NCBI GenBank assembly: GCA_900543755.1
Contig: UQSP01000016.1
Location: 1-33,519 of the forward strand
Direction: 5' to 3'
DNA length: 33,519 nucleotides
From: an uncultured Eubacteriales bacterium
GTDB taxonomy: Bacteria > Bacillota > Clostridia > Christensenellales > Pumilibacteraceae
Shown here one piece after another: positions 16,129-24,224 of this stretch. How positions within the stretch are numbered: the stretch's first letter is position 1; every line of letters begins with the position of its first letter. The notes beneath the pieces are model-generated. The model saw only the letters and a program-made list of their open reading frames with translations, had not been told where the DNA came from and did not search any database. The translations under genes and the position numbers were made by a program.

Positions 16129-16947
16129 ATGAAAATAGGGACAATGGTCCATCTGGACGAAACAACTCCCCGGCAAATTGAGAAAGTCAAGCAATACGGT
16201 CTTGAATCCTGCCAGCTTGCCTGTTGGGATATGACCAAATTTACGGATGAAAACGCGGCGTCGGTAGTTGCCGCATCCCGTGAATACGGAATAGAGATAA
16301 GCGCGCTGTGGTGCGGCTGGGAAGGCGAAGCTGTCTGGAATTTCATAGACGGCTATCACACGCTTGGGCTTGTGCCTTTAAGAACGCGCAAAAAGAGAAT
16401 AGAAAATCTTAAAAGCGGATCGGATTTTGCCAAGAAAATAAACGTTTCGCACGTAGCTACTCACATGGGCTTTCTGCCCGAAAACCCCAACACGGACGAG
16501 TATTCGTGCGTAGTGGAGGCAATCCGCGAAATAGCCGAATATTGCAAAAACAACGGACAATATCTTATGTTCGAAACGGGACAGGAAACACCCATAACGC
16601 TTTTGAGGACTATTCTTACCGTCAACACGGGCAACCTCGGAATCAACCTTGACCCCGCAAACCTTTTGCTTTACGGTAAAGCAAACCCTTGCGACGCGCT
16701 GGACGTTTTCGGTAAATACGTAATGGGCGTACACGCAAAGGACGGCGAGTATCCCACCGATCCGCTTTACCTCGGACAGGAAAAGCGTATAGGCGACGGC
16801 AGAGTAAATTTTCCGTTACTTATCGAAAAGCTGAAAAAACTCGGTTATGACGGTTCACTGACCATCGAGCGCGAAATAAGCGGAGAAAAACAGGTACAGG
16901 ACATTCTTTACGCAAAAAAGTTTTTGGAGGAGCTTATCAATGGATAA
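16129..16947 (+). CDS. Sugar phosphate isomerase/epimerase family protein (xylose isomerase-like TIM barrel)
   Basis: A 272-residue AP-endonuclease-2-fold TIM barrel of the type found with inositol, rare-sugar and keto-sugar pathways. Likely metal ligands are in FETGQE (Glu near 154), NLDPANLL (Asp near 179), GVHAKDGE (His near 203) and LTIEREI (Glu near 242). The fold is well supported, but the substrate cannot be read. GGAGG lies about 9 bases before the ATG. It overlaps the next gene, a Gfo/Idh/MocA oxidoreductase, by 8 bases. That pairing is common where a sugar is oxidised at one carbon and then isomerised. Control by the divergent AraC-type protein is likely. Confidence 0.85.
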   Translation: MKIGTMVHLDETTPRQIEKVKQYGLESCQLACWDMTKFTDENAASVVAASREYGIEISALWCGWEGEAVWNFIDGYHTLGLVPLRTRKKRIENLKSGSDFAKKINVSHVATHMGFLPENPNTDEYSCVVEAIREIAEYCKNNGQYLMFETGQETPITLLRTILTVNTGNLGINLDPANLLLYGKANPCDALDVFGKYVMGVHAKDGEYPTDPLYLGQEKRIGDGRVNFPLLIEKLKKLGYDGSLTIEREISGEKQVQDILYAKKFLEELING

Positions 16948-17911
16948 AGTAAGGGTAGGCCTTGTGGGAATAGGCGGAATGGGTTACAATCATTACTGCT
17001 GTCATAAAAAGCTTGAAACTTCGGACGTAGTTGCGGTTTGCGACGTTCGTACCGATATGGCAAAAGAAAAGACGGGCGGCGCCGTTAAAATTTATTCCGA
17101 TTTAAACGAAATGATTGAAAACGAGCGTCTTGACATGGTGGATATCTGTACGCCCACTTATCTTCATGCGGAAATGGCGAAAAAGTGCCTGGAAAAAGGA
17201 CTTCACGTTCTTTGTGAAAAACCCATGACGCTTGACGAGAAGGACGCGCAGAATCTGCTTGAAGCTGTGAAAAAAACCGATAAAAACTTCATGATCGCAC
17301 ACGTTGTCAGGTTTATGAAGCCCTATGCGTACTTAAGACAGGCGATAAGAAGCGGGGAAAACGGCAAGCTTTTAAGACTCGAGATGCATCGCAATTCTTC
17401 CGTGCCCCTCACCAGCTGGCAAAACTGGTTTTTAAACGAGAGTCTCAGCGGCGGAGTCGTGACCGATTTGTCCATACACGACCTTGATTTCGTCGGTCAC
17501 GTTTTCGGAAAACCCGACGAAGTAAGCGCTTTCTGGCATCCGCTGAAAGACAACAGTTCTTATTCCGTGGCGGATATGCGTTACGGCGAAACTCTCGTAA
17601 GCTGCGAGGCGTCCTGGTATAAAGTCAACATAAATTTCCGTGCCGAATTTCTGGCAGTTTTCGAAAACGCCTTTATAGATTTCAAGGACAACAAGCTTTA
17701 CAAAAACAATGCGGAAGTGGATTTAAGCGGTTTTTCTCTTTCCGACGAGCTGGGCACTTCTGTCAAAGGCGACAATCCTTATAAGGACGAAATCGAGTAC
17801 TTCATCGATTGTATTCTTAAGGGTAAAAAACCGGTTTTTGTTTCTCCTCAAAGCTCCGTGGGCACCATAAGCATTACCGACCTTGTTAAATCGTCCGCTG
17901 TGAAAATGTAA
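16940..17911 (+). CDS. Gfo/Idh/MocA-family NAD(P)-dependent oxidoreductase
   Basis: A 323-residue dehydrogenase. The N-terminal Rossmann domain shows VGLVGIGGMGYNHY at 6-19 and the catalytic-site motif HVLCEKPMTLDEKDA near 94-108. The C-terminal alpha/beta domain contains the conserved GGVVTDLSIHDLDFVGHVFG stretch, whose Asp/His supply the active site. It would oxidise or reduce a hydroxyl group of a sugar or cyclitol; the substrate is unknown. The start overlaps the isomerase gene by 8 bases with GGAGG upstream, so the two are co-translated. It ends shortly before a bidirectional terminator. Confidence 0.9.
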   Translation: MDKVRVGLVGIGGMGYNHYCCHKKLETSDVVAVCDVRTDMAKEKTGGAVKIYSDLNEMIENERLDMVDICTPTYLHAEMAKKCLEKGLHVLCEKPMTLDEKDAQNLLEAVKKTDKNFMIAHVVRFMKPYAYLRQAIRSGENGKLLRLEMHRNSSVPLTSWQNWFLNESLSGGVVTDLSIHDLDFVGHVFGKPDEVSAFWHPLKDNSSYSVADMRYGETLVSCEASWYKVNINFRAEFLAVFENAFIDFKDNKLYKNNAEVDLSGFSLSDELGTSVKGDNPYKDEIEYFIDCILKGKKPVFVSPQSSVGTISITDLVKSSAVKM

Positions 17912-17958
17912 TGCGGCAATCAAGAAAATTATAAAAACAAATACTGTTTTCGTGCAAC

Positions 17959-17990
17959 AAAAAACGACGGATAATACCGCCGTTTTTTGT
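17959..17990. terminator. Bidirectional intrinsic terminator
   Basis: Stem 17959-17970 with 17977-17988 around the loop ATAATA, flanked by A and T runs on either side. It serves the oxidoreductase gene on the plus strand and the DUF6062-like gene on the minus strand. The single internal mismatch is A-C in plus-strand RNA but a G-U pair in minus-strand RNA. Confidence 0.85.
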
Positions 17991-17991
17991 T

Positions 17992-18672
17992 TTATTCTTT
18001 TATGATAAATCCTTTAAGCTTGTTGACGGAATTTTTGATTGCGTCGTCGGTTGTGCCCGAAAATTTATCCGAACTGTTGTAATCGAAGCGTTTTGTAAAT
18101 CTTTCGAGATCGGAATTTGTCTTTTTCAAAGTTTCAAGCTGTTTCGCGGTTAATGCGGCGGCGTATTTTTGCGCCGATTTTCCCGCATAAGAAACATATT
18201 TCAAAAGGCTTGCGAAATGCGGCATGCAAAAACCCGTGCTTTCGGCAAAAACTTTGGGGAATTCGTTTTCCGCATCGAACATCTGCGCCACGGTGTAACA
18301 GTACCTGGTCATGATTTCCTCCGCTTCGTCGCATATCACGCAGGTGTCCAGTGTTTCGGTCAGCTTTTCCGCCAGTTTTTTGGCTTGCTTGGCGTTTGAA
18401 ACCGAGGGAATGTTCTCTATGACGTTTTCGGTGCGCGTGTTAAGCTGAAGCGCAAGTCCCAGCTTATTGCCCCCGTCATATAGTTTCAAAAGATGGCGCG
18501 TGCAAAAACCGCGTTTGTTGACCTTGATTCTGTAATCGGGTTCCATCACGGCTTCGCCCAGGTATTGTTTGACAAGGCGGTTTTCTATTCTCTCGTAAAG
18601 AAGACAAATCGGGCAACCGTCTTTTTTGCGAAAGGCGTCCCAAACGGGAGTCGTCTGGATATGATACTGCAT
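17992..18672 (-). CDS. DUF6062-like protein with paired cysteine/histidine motifs
   Basis: A 226-residue cytoplasmic protein of unknown function that I match to the clostridial DUF6062 family from its motifs. It has two copies of a CxxC then CxxH pattern: C20-P-I-C23 with F-C57-T-R-H60, and C111-V-I-C114 with F-C149-M-P-H152. This suggests two structural zinc sites in a duplicated fold. The middle is helical and the C terminus is Lys/Asn-rich. The ATG at 18672 has GGAG 6 bases upstream on the minus strand. It stands alone between terminator and divergent gene, so context gives no clue to its role. Confidence 0.7.
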   Translation of the reverse strand: MQYHIQTTPVWDAFRKKDGCPICLLYERIENRLVKQYLGEAVMEPDYRIKVNKRGFCTRHLLKLYDGGNKLGLALQLNTRTENVIENIPSVSNAKQAKKLAEKLTETLDTCVICDEAEEIMTRYCYTVAQMFDAENEFPKVFAESTGFCMPHFASLLKYVSYAGKSAQKYAAALTAKQLETLKKTNSDLERFTKRFDYNSSDKFSGTTDDAIKNSVNKLKGFIIKE

Positions 18673-18761
18673 ATTTCACTCCGTCAAAGAATATATAAAA
18701 CTGTACCTCCGCGTTATTCAGCGCGGTTTTACGGTATGATTTTACTAAATCGGAGCGTAAA

Positions 18762-19544
18762 ATGCAACAATATTACGGCGACAAGCCGCATATTATATCC
18801 AGGAAAAACAAAAAACGTCCTAAAAAGCGGCAAAAAACCGCCTCGGCAAAAATCAAAGCGATGCTTATAGGTTTATGCGTGGTGTGTGCGACGGTGTTTA
18901 TTATAACCGCAATCGCGTCTTTTCCGTCGCGCGACATAATAAGGCTCAAGGCTGAAAAATGGTATTACGTTTCCTTTTATTCTCCCACCGAAATAGTGGA
19001 AGCGGAATTAAACGCGCAAAGTCTTAAAGAAACGGGCGGAGCGGGTTATATAATAAACGACGGAACGTTCAGAGTGACGGCTTTCGTTTACGACTCGTCT
19101 TCGGACGCTAAAACGGTGGCGGACAAACAGACGCTTGCCGCCACGGTTTATACAGTCGCGTTGCCCGAAGTGAAGATAGACGCAGTCAAGGACGAAAAAA
19201 CAAGCAAACAGGTAAAAGAAGGTTTTTCCTTTCACGGCAAAGTATACGACGATATAGTTTCCGTGCTCAACGACTTCGACAGGGGACAGACTACCGAAAG
19301 CGCCATGCTGCACGCCATAACTTCAGTAAGAAGCTCAATAATTTCCGAACGCGAACGCCAGCAGGCTATATATAACGAAACAAGTTCTTCTGCCGTAAAC
19401 GCATTGTGCGATTACCTCGATTCGGCTGCCGAGTCGCTGGATACGGCTATGCTGGGCGAAAACAACGGACTTGCCTCGCGCATAAGATACGCTCTTTGCG
19501 AAATAATTTACAAGCGTTATCTGTTGTCCGTGGCGCTGAAATAA
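18762..19544 (+). CDS. SPOR-like domain membrane protein
   Basis: A 260-residue single-pass membrane protein. A basic, Lys/Arg-rich N-terminal tail (1-32) precedes one transmembrane helix (about 33-55, AMLIGLCVVCATVFIITAIASF). The extracytoplasmic part begins with a SPOR-like domain (about 62-130): KWYYVSFYSPTEIVEAELNA, then GGAGYIINDGTFRVTAFVY. Such domains bind denuded glycan strands at division or sporulation septa. The C-terminal 120 residues are helical and unassigned. GGAG 6 bases before the ATG supports the start. It is flanked by the DUF6062-like gene on the other strand and the hydrogenase locus. Confidence 0.75.
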   Translation: MQQYYGDKPHIISRKNKKRPKKRQKTASAKIKAMLIGLCVVCATVFIITAIASFPSRDIIRLKAEKWYYVSFYSPTEIVEAELNAQSLKETGGAGYIINDGTFRVTAFVYDSSSDAKTVADKQTLAATVYTVALPEVKIDAVKDEKTSKQVKEGFSFHGKVYDDIVSVLNDFDRGQTTESAMLHAITSVRSSIISERERQQAIYNETSSSAVNALCDYLDSAAESLDTAMLGENNGLASRIRYALCEIIYKRYLLSVALK

Positions 19545-19608
19545 ACCTCAAGTAAAAAAATGGTATGCCTTTTTTCGCCAAAAGTTTGTCAAATTCGCCC
19601 GTAAACAG

Positions 19609-19637
19609 TTGAAAAAAAAGCATAAACGTGATAGAAT
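19609..19637 (+). promoter_or_regulatory. Promoter of the hydrogenase-associated locus
   Basis: TTGAAA (19609-19614), 17-base spacer, TAGAAT (19632-19637), about 34 bases before the first DRTGG gene. No intrinsic terminator is obvious from here to 27845, so much or all of the locus may be one transcript. Confidence 0.75.
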
Positions 19638-19670
19638 AAGACCGTATGTAACAGATAAGGAGAGGAAAAT

Positions 19671-20024
19671 ATGACCGTCAGACAAATTGCCGAAATTCTC
19701 GACGCGGAAATTCTCTGCTGCGAGGAACTTGCCGACAGCGTCAGTATTCATTCCGCATGCGGTTCCGATATGATGAGCGACGTTCTTGCATACGTCAAAG
19801 ATCAGGGTATGCTGCTTACCGGGCTGGTAAATCCCCAGGTGGTACGCACGGCGGAAATGATGGATATGTGTTGCGTGGCTTTCGTCAGGGGAAAGCGTCC
19901 CGACGCCGCGATTATTGAGCTGGCGCAATCCAAAAACATAATTCTTCTCACCACTCAGGAACGCATGTATCCGGCTTGCGGAAAGCTTTATAAAGCAGGT
20001 TTGGACGCAGGTAAGCCGATATGA
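19671..20024 (+). CDS. DRTGG domain-containing protein
   Basis: A 117-residue single-domain protein of the DRTGG type (the small domain also found in CBS/phosphotransacetylase fusions), regularly seen beside clostridial [FeFe] hydrogenases. Visible: MTVRQIAEILDAEIL at the start, a central MLLTGLVNPQVVRTAEM, and VAFVRGKRPD with Cys residues at 34, 67 and 68. The molecular function of stand-alone members is not established; ligand binding or signalling is inferred. Strong AAGGAGAGG before the ATG. It overlaps the next gene by four bases (ATGA), so it is made together with the RsbW-like ATPase. Confidence 0.75.
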   Translation: MTVRQIAEILDAEILCCEELADSVSIHSACGSDMMSDVLAYVKDQGMLLTGLVNPQVVRTAEMMDMCCVAFVRGKRPDAAIIELAQSKNIILLTTQERMYPACGKLYKAGLDAGKPI

Positions 20025-20443
20025 GCGAAATATTACATCTTCACTACGACGTGGACGGGGAGGACTTCGTATCTTGCGGCCACGCAAGCGAGGACGTCAG
20101 GCGTACGCTTAAAAGCATAGGAATTTCGGGCGAAGTCATACGAAAAGTTTCCATCGCCATGTACGAGGGCGAAATCAATATGGTCATTCATGCCGACGGA
20201 GGCGTGGCGGACGTCAGTATTTGCGAGGACAGTATTGTGGTTACGCTTTCCGATACCGGCAAGGGCATTGCCGATATCGATCAGGCGATGCAGGAAGGGT
20301 TTTCCACCGCCACCGACGAAATAAGGGAGTTGGGCTTCGGCGCGGGCATGGGGCTTCCCAACATGAAAAAATATTCCGATTCGATGTCCATAGAAAGCGA
20401 AGTCGGTAAAGGTACCGTGGTAACGCTTAAATTCAACCTTTAG
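20021..20443 (+). CDS. RsbW/SpoIIAB-like ATP-binding protein (anti-sigma factor-like)
   Basis: A 140-residue GHKL-fold ATPase domain alone. The N-box is EGEINMVIHA, the G1 box is DTGKGI and the G2 region is GAGMGLPNMKKYS, ending in GKGTVVTLKFNL. This is the size and motif order of anti-sigma factor serine kinases. No sigma factor or anti-anti-sigma (STAS) gene is in the window, so its partner is unknown. Its position between a DRTGG gene and a sensor-type hydrogenase suggests it passes on a redox or hydrogen signal. Start by ATGA overlap with the preceding gene. Confidence 0.82.
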   Translation: MSEILHLHYDVDGEDFVSCGHASEDVRRTLKSIGISGEVIRKVSIAMYEGEINMVIHADGGVADVSICEDSIVVTLSDTGKGIADIDQAMQEGFSTATDEIRELGFGAGMGLPNMKKYSDSMSIESEVGKGTVVTLKFNL

Positions 20444-20554
20444 TACCGCTCCCGACGTTTTATTCGGAATTCAGATTTTACTTAATTTTGATTTTTATTA
20501 TTTAAGGCGGTTACTTATTCCGCTTCGTTATGTAAATTTTAACCGGAGAATGAG

Positions 20555-21799
20555 ATGAGTCTTGACTTTAAACCCGTATACCTCGACAGTGCGAAATGCA
20601 ACGGTTGCGTCAATTGCATGAAAAGATGCCCGACCGAAGCTATTCGCGTGCGCGGCGGCAAAGCCACCATTATGTACGAGCGTTGCATCGGTTGCGGGGA
20701 ATGCGTAAGGGTTTGTCCCACTCATGCCAAGAAAGAATTTTACGATTCGCTGGATTCGCTTAAGTCGTTTAAATATACGGTCGCGGTGCCCAGCCCGTCG
20801 CTTTACGGGCAATTCAACAACATTTACGACACCAACTACGTCCTCACCGCGCTTAAAAGATTGGGATTCGACGACGTGGTGGAGGTGGCAATCGGCGCCG
20901 AATACGTTTCGGCGGCGACTGCGGAGTACATAAAATCCCAGCACAAGTCGCGTAAACCCGTCATAAGTTCCGCTTGTCCCGCGGTGGTCAATCTCATACT
21001 CATGCGGTTCGAACATTTGATGGACAACCTTTCGCCCATTCAGCAGCCCGAAGAGGTCACCGCAAACATGGCGCGCGCAAAGGCGCAGATGGAAACGGGA
21101 CTCAGCGACTCGGAAATCGGCGTGTTTGTGATAACCCAATGCGCCGCCTGCGTAATGGGACTTAAAAACAGCGTCAACGCCAAAATAGACGGCGTGCTGT
21201 CCGCAAAGGAAATCTATTTTCCGCTTTTGTCGGAGCTTAATAAGCTTACTCCCGCTGACCTTGAAAATTTGTCGCTTGCCGGCTCTTTGGGTGTCAGCTG
21301 GGGCGCGTCGTCGGGTGAGGCGCACGGGCTTAAGACGGACAATTATCTGTCCGCCGACGGCATGGAAAACGTCGTCGCCGTGCTTAACGATATGGAGCAT
21401 GACAGATTAAGCGGGCTGGATTTTATCGAGCTTTACGCTTGCACGTTGGGTTGCGTGGGCGGCACCATGAATATCGAAAGTCCGTTTCTTGCGCGCACGC
21501 GGCTGAGAAAGCTGAGAAATTCCATGCAGGAAAAGCCCGTTTCGGTCACCGATTCTTCCGCTTACAAGCGTAAAGAAGCATACAGGTGCAACAACGTTTT
21601 TAAATTGGACGACGATATGCTTGTCGCCATGCGCAAAACGCTTAAAGTCAAAGACATATACTCTCGTCTTCCCGGCATTAACTGCGGCAGTTGCGGGGCG
21701 CCCAGCTGTATGGCGTTTGCCGAAGACGTAGTGCGCGGCACCAAAGCAAAGTGCAGATATACGGAGGCGTATCTTGACGATAAACGAAGTAAAACTTAA
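20555..21799 (+). CDS. Sensor-type [FeFe] hydrogenase homologue with ferredoxin and C-terminal 4Fe-4S domains
   Basis: A 414-residue protein. Two [4Fe-4S] motifs come first (Cys15/18/21/25 and Cys44/47/50/54). An H-cluster domain (about 75-320) follows, then a C-terminal four-Cys Fe-S motif (Cys377/380/385/400). H-cluster motifs are present but altered: L1 is SSACP (Ala140 in place of the proton-transfer Cys, ligand Cys141 kept), L2 is TQCAACVM (Cys196, lacking the usual KK), L3 is ELYACTLGCVGG (Cys296, Cys300). These changes fit the putatively sensory hydrogenase groups (HydS-like, without PAS here) rather than a catalytic HydA. ATG preceded by CCGGAG. The next gene begins inside its 3' end. 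Confidence 0.88.
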   Translation: MSLDFKPVYLDSAKCNGCVNCMKRCPTEAIRVRGGKATIMYERCIGCGECVRVCPTHAKKEFYDSLDSLKSFKYTVAVPSPSLYGQFNNIYDTNYVLTALKRLGFDDVVEVAIGAEYVSAATAEYIKSQHKSRKPVISSACPAVVNLILMRFEHLMDNLSPIQQPEEVTANMARAKAQMETGLSDSEIGVFVITQCAACVMGLKNSVNAKIDGVLSAKEIYFPLLSELNKLTPADLENLSLAGSLGVSWGASSGEAHGLKTDNYLSADGMENVVAVLNDMEHDRLSGLDFIELYACTLGCVGGTMNIESPFLARTRLRKLRNSMQEKPVSVTDSSAYKRKEAYRCNNVFKLDDDMLVAMRKTLKVKDIYSRLPGINCGSCGAPSCMAFAEDVVRGTKAKCRYTEAYLDDKRSKT

Positions 21800-22088
21800 G
21801 CTCGACGCCGAGGCGGTCGTCTTATTCGATAAGCCCGTTGAAGGCGCGTATGCAGGCGATTTTTTAAGCCGCGTCATGAGTAAGGCTCCGTCGGGTTGCG
21901 TGTGGCTGACGGTCATGAACAACGTCAACGTCGCGGGTGTCGCCGCCCTTGCCGAAATAGGCGCGATAGTGCTTTGCGAAGGGGTGGTTCCCGACCCCGT
22001 GCTGTGCGACAAATGCCGCGCGGAGGAAATATCTCTTCTGACCACGAGGCTGGACGTTTTCTCCGCCTGCGTAAGGCTGGGAAGTTGA
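21774..22088 (+). CDS. Second DRTGG-like small protein
   Basis: A 104-residue protein similar in size and layout to the DRTGG protein at 19671 (start TINEVKLKLDAEAV, central VWLTVMNNVNVAGVAAL, end EEISLLTTRLDVFSACVRL), so a probable paralogue. Cysteines at about 42, 67, 76 and 79 include a CDKC pair. Function unknown; the pairing with the sensor-type hydrogenase is the best clue. The start is TTG at 21774, supported by GGAGG 6 bases upstream; it overlaps the hydrogenase gene by 26 bases. The stop TGA overlaps the TTG start of the PHP gene. Confidence 0.65.
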   Translation: MTINEVKLKLDAEAVVLFDKPVEGAYAGDFLSRVMSKAPSGCVWLTVMNNVNVAGVAALAEIGAIVLCEGVVPDPVLCDKCRAEEISLLTTRLDVFSACVRLGS

Positions 22089-22795
22089 AAGTTTACTACG
22101 ATTTGCACATCCATACGGCTTTATCGCCCTGCGGCGACGACGATATGACGCCCTGCAACATTGTCGGGCTTGCCGCGCTTTGCGGATTGGACGTAATTGC
22201 CGTGACCGACCACAATTCCGCTTTGAATTGCGCAGCCGTCGAAAAAGCGGGAAGAGAGGCGGGTATAACCGTTTTGTCGGGTATGGAGCTGGAAACGGCG
22301 GAAGAAGTTCACGTCGTATTGCTGTTTCCGTCCTTAGCCGCCGCGGAAGAATGCGGAAAGGAAGTAGGCTCAAGACGGTTGCTTGTACCCAATAAGCCCG
22401 ATATTTACGGAAGTCAGCTGATAATGTCGCACGACGACCGCGTAGTCGGGGAGGAGAAAAATCTGCTTGTCACGGCTACCGACATCGGCGTTTACGAAAC
22501 GGTGGAGCTTGCACGTAAGTACGGCGGAGTTGCGTTCCCCGCGCATATCGACCGACCGTCCCACGGGATATTGCAGATGCTGGGCGACATCGACGAAGAC
22601 ATGGGTTTTACTGCGGTGGAAATAAGCAGCTTTGCCGGCGACGAGTTTGTAAACAAATGGATTAATCGCGGTTATACCGTGATGCGCAATTCGGACGCGC
22701 ACTATCTTGAAAACATCAACCAAAGAAGCGTAAATTTTCTCGAGCTTGATTCGCTGACGCCGCAAAGCGTCCTGAAAAAACTCGGGCGAAGATAA
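22085..22795 (+). CDS. PHP-domain metal-dependent phosphoesterase
   Basis: A 236-residue PHP-fold enzyme. Metal ligands are all visible: HIH at 7-9 (YDLHIHTALSPCG), TDHN near 39-42, Glu in SGMELET, His in EEVHVVLLF, His in FPAHIDRPSHG, and the closing NSDAH. It probably hydrolyses a small phosphate ester or nucleotide; the substrate is unknown. A PHP gene at this point is typical of clostridial hydrogenase loci. The start is TTG at 22085 in a TTGA overlap with the preceding stop; upstream in-frame codons would run through the DRTGG-like gene. The next gene has its own strong ribosome binding site. Confidence 0.85.
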   Translation: MKVYYDLHIHTALSPCGDDDMTPCNIVGLAALCGLDVIAVTDHNSALNCAAVEKAGREAGITVLSGMELETAEEVHVVLLFPSLAAAEECGKEVGSRRLLVPNKPDIYGSQLIMSHDDRVVGEEKNLLVTATDIGVYETVELARKYGGVAFPAHIDRPSHGILQMLGDIDEDMGFTAVEISSFAGDEFVNKWINRGYTVMRNSDAHYLENINQRSVNFLELDSLTPQSVLKKLGRR

Positions 22796-22817
22796 ATTTT
22801 TGTACAAGGAGAACAAC

Positions 22818-23300
22818 ATGAGTAAAGAAATCATCGGCACGCCTCAGCAGTATGAGCAGTTCTGTCAGGTGCTTGAAGAGCTTAAGTCCGTTCCCGGACC
22901 CGTAATGAAGGCGATGCAGAGCGCGCAGGACATCTACGGATATCTTCCGATAGAAGTTCAGTCGAAAATCGCTTCGACTTTCGGCGTTTCGCTTGAAGAG
23001 GTTTACGGTATTGCGACCTTCTATTCGCAGTTTAACCTTAACCCCAAGGGAAAATACACCATCGGCATATGCCTTGGTACGGCTTGTTATGTCAAAGGTT
23101 CGGGCGCTATTCTGGACAAGTTCAAGGAAAAACTGGGCATTGCTCCCGGCGAAACCACGGCCGACCGCAAATTCACGCTGGACGCAACGCGTTGCATAGG
23201 CTGCTGCGGACTTGCGCCGGTGCTTACCGTTGGCGGCGAAGTTTTCGGTAATCTTACCGTAGACGACGTGGACAGAATTCTGGCAAGGTATAATGACTGA
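22818..23300 (+). CDS. hydC: NuoE-like [2Fe-2S] subunit of NAD-linked [FeFe] hydrogenase
   Basis: A 160-residue thioredoxin-fold ferredoxin corresponding to the 24 kDa subunit of complex I and HydC of trimeric hydrogenases. The four cluster ligands are Cys85, Cys90, Cys126 and Cys130 (CLGTACYVKG and CIGCCGLAPV). The N-terminal helical bundle (QVLEELKSVPGPVMKAMQ) matches the family. AAGGAG lies 6 bases before the ATG at 22818; an in-frame ATG at 22800 has no such site. It overlaps the following ATPase gene by 8 bases. It should dock on the NuoF-like subunit and pass electrons from NADH. Confidence 0.93.
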   Translation: MSKEIIGTPQQYEQFCQVLEELKSVPGPVMKAMQSAQDIYGYLPIEVQSKIASTFGVSLEEVYGIATFYSQFNLNPKGKYTIGICLGTACYVKGSGAILDKFKEKLGIAPGETTADRKFTLDATRCIGCCGLAPVLTVGGEVFGNLTVDDVDRILARYND

Positions 23301-23847
23301 ACTTGCGCTTCATATCCTCGACATAGCCAATAATTCCACCCGCGCCAAAGCAAAAAACGTAACCGTGTCCGTAACAGCCGACACAAAGGCGGATACGCTT
23401 ACGATTTCCGTTTCGGACGACGGCTGCGGTATGGATAAGGAACTTCTTAAGCGCGTGACGGACCCTTTTGCCACCACCAGGACGACAAGAAAAGTGGGGC
23501 TGGGCATACCGCTCTTTAAGCAGGCGGCGGAATTTACGGGCGGCAGTTTTTCAATAGAAAGCGAGATAGGCAAGGGCACCGTTACCAAAGCGGTTTTCGG
23601 ATTAAGCCATATCGACCGCGTTCCTTTGGGAAAACTCGGGTCCACTATGGCGACGCTGATAGGCGGATTTCCCGATGTCGATTTTGTGCTTGAATATGCG
23701 GTGGACAACAAGAAGTATGAATTTTCCACCCTCAGGCTTAAGGAAATCATGGACGGCGTTCCGCTTAACGAGCCGGAAGTTCTTAACTATATCGAAGATA
23801 TGATCGATGAAAACATAGAAAATATTAATGGAGGACAACCCATATGA
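23293..23847 (+). CDS. Histidine-kinase-type ATPase domain protein of hydrogenase locus
   Basis: A 184-residue protein with a GHKL ATPase domain (1-105) and a short C-terminal helical part. N-box HILDIANNSTRA, G1 box DDGCGM, and G2 GLGIPLF are present. There is no phospho-accepting His domain, no sensor and no membrane segment. Homologues occur between nuoE-like and 2Fe-2S genes in clostridial hydrogenase operons, but their role is unproven; regulation or assembly are guesses. It overlaps its neighbours on both sides (8 and 4 bases), so it is tightly co-expressed with the hydrogenase subunits. Confidence 0.8.
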   Translation: MTELALHILDIANNSTRAKAKNVTVSVTADTKADTLTISVSDDGCGMDKELLKRVTDPFATTRTTRKVGLGIPLFKQAAEFTGGSFSIESEIGKGTVTKAVFGLSHIDRVPLGKLGSTMATLIGGFPDVDFVLEYAVDNKKYEFSTLRLKEIMDGVPLNEPEVLNYIEDMIDENIENINGGQPI

Positions 23848-24224
23848 AAACTTTGGAGGAACTGCAGGCCATCCGCGACAGAATGAAAGATAAAATCAAC
23901 AATCGCGGCATTGCCGGCGAAAACGATTACCGCGTGGTCGTGGGAATGGCTACCTGCGGAATAGCGGCGGGCGCAAGAAATACGCTTAAGGCGCTTACCG
24001 AGGAAATAGAGTCCCGTCATCTCAACAACGTCATACTCTCGCAGACAGGGTGTATCGGTATCTGCAAGTACGAGCCGATTGTGGAGGTATTTGCGCCCGG
24101 TCAGGAAAAGGTGACCTACGTCCACGTCGACGCCGAGCGCGCGCGTCAGATAATCGCGTCGCACATCGTCAACGGCAAACCCATTACCGAATATACTTAC
24201 AGCTATGCTGTAAAGGAGAACTAA
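23844..24224 (+). CDS. Thioredoxin-fold [2Fe-2S] ferredoxin domain protein
   Basis: A 126-residue protein equivalent to the N-terminal module of NuoF-like hydrogenase subunits, encoded separately. Cluster ligands visible are Cys38 (MATCGIAAGA), Cys70 and Cys74 (TGCIGICKYEP). The usual second Cys of the first pair is Ala, so only three Cys are available. I recall the same form in homologues, so the cluster may be incomplete or have another ligand. ATG in a four-base overlap with the upstream ATPase gene. The next gene starts directly after its stop codon. Likely an extra electron carrier or structural subunit of the complex. Confidence 0.82.
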   Translation: MKTLEELQAIRDRMKDKINNRGIAGENDYRVVVGMATCGIAAGARNTLKALTEEIESRHLNNVILSQTGCIGICKYEPIVEVFAPGQEKVTYVHVDAERARQIIASHIVNGKPITEYTYSYAVKEN

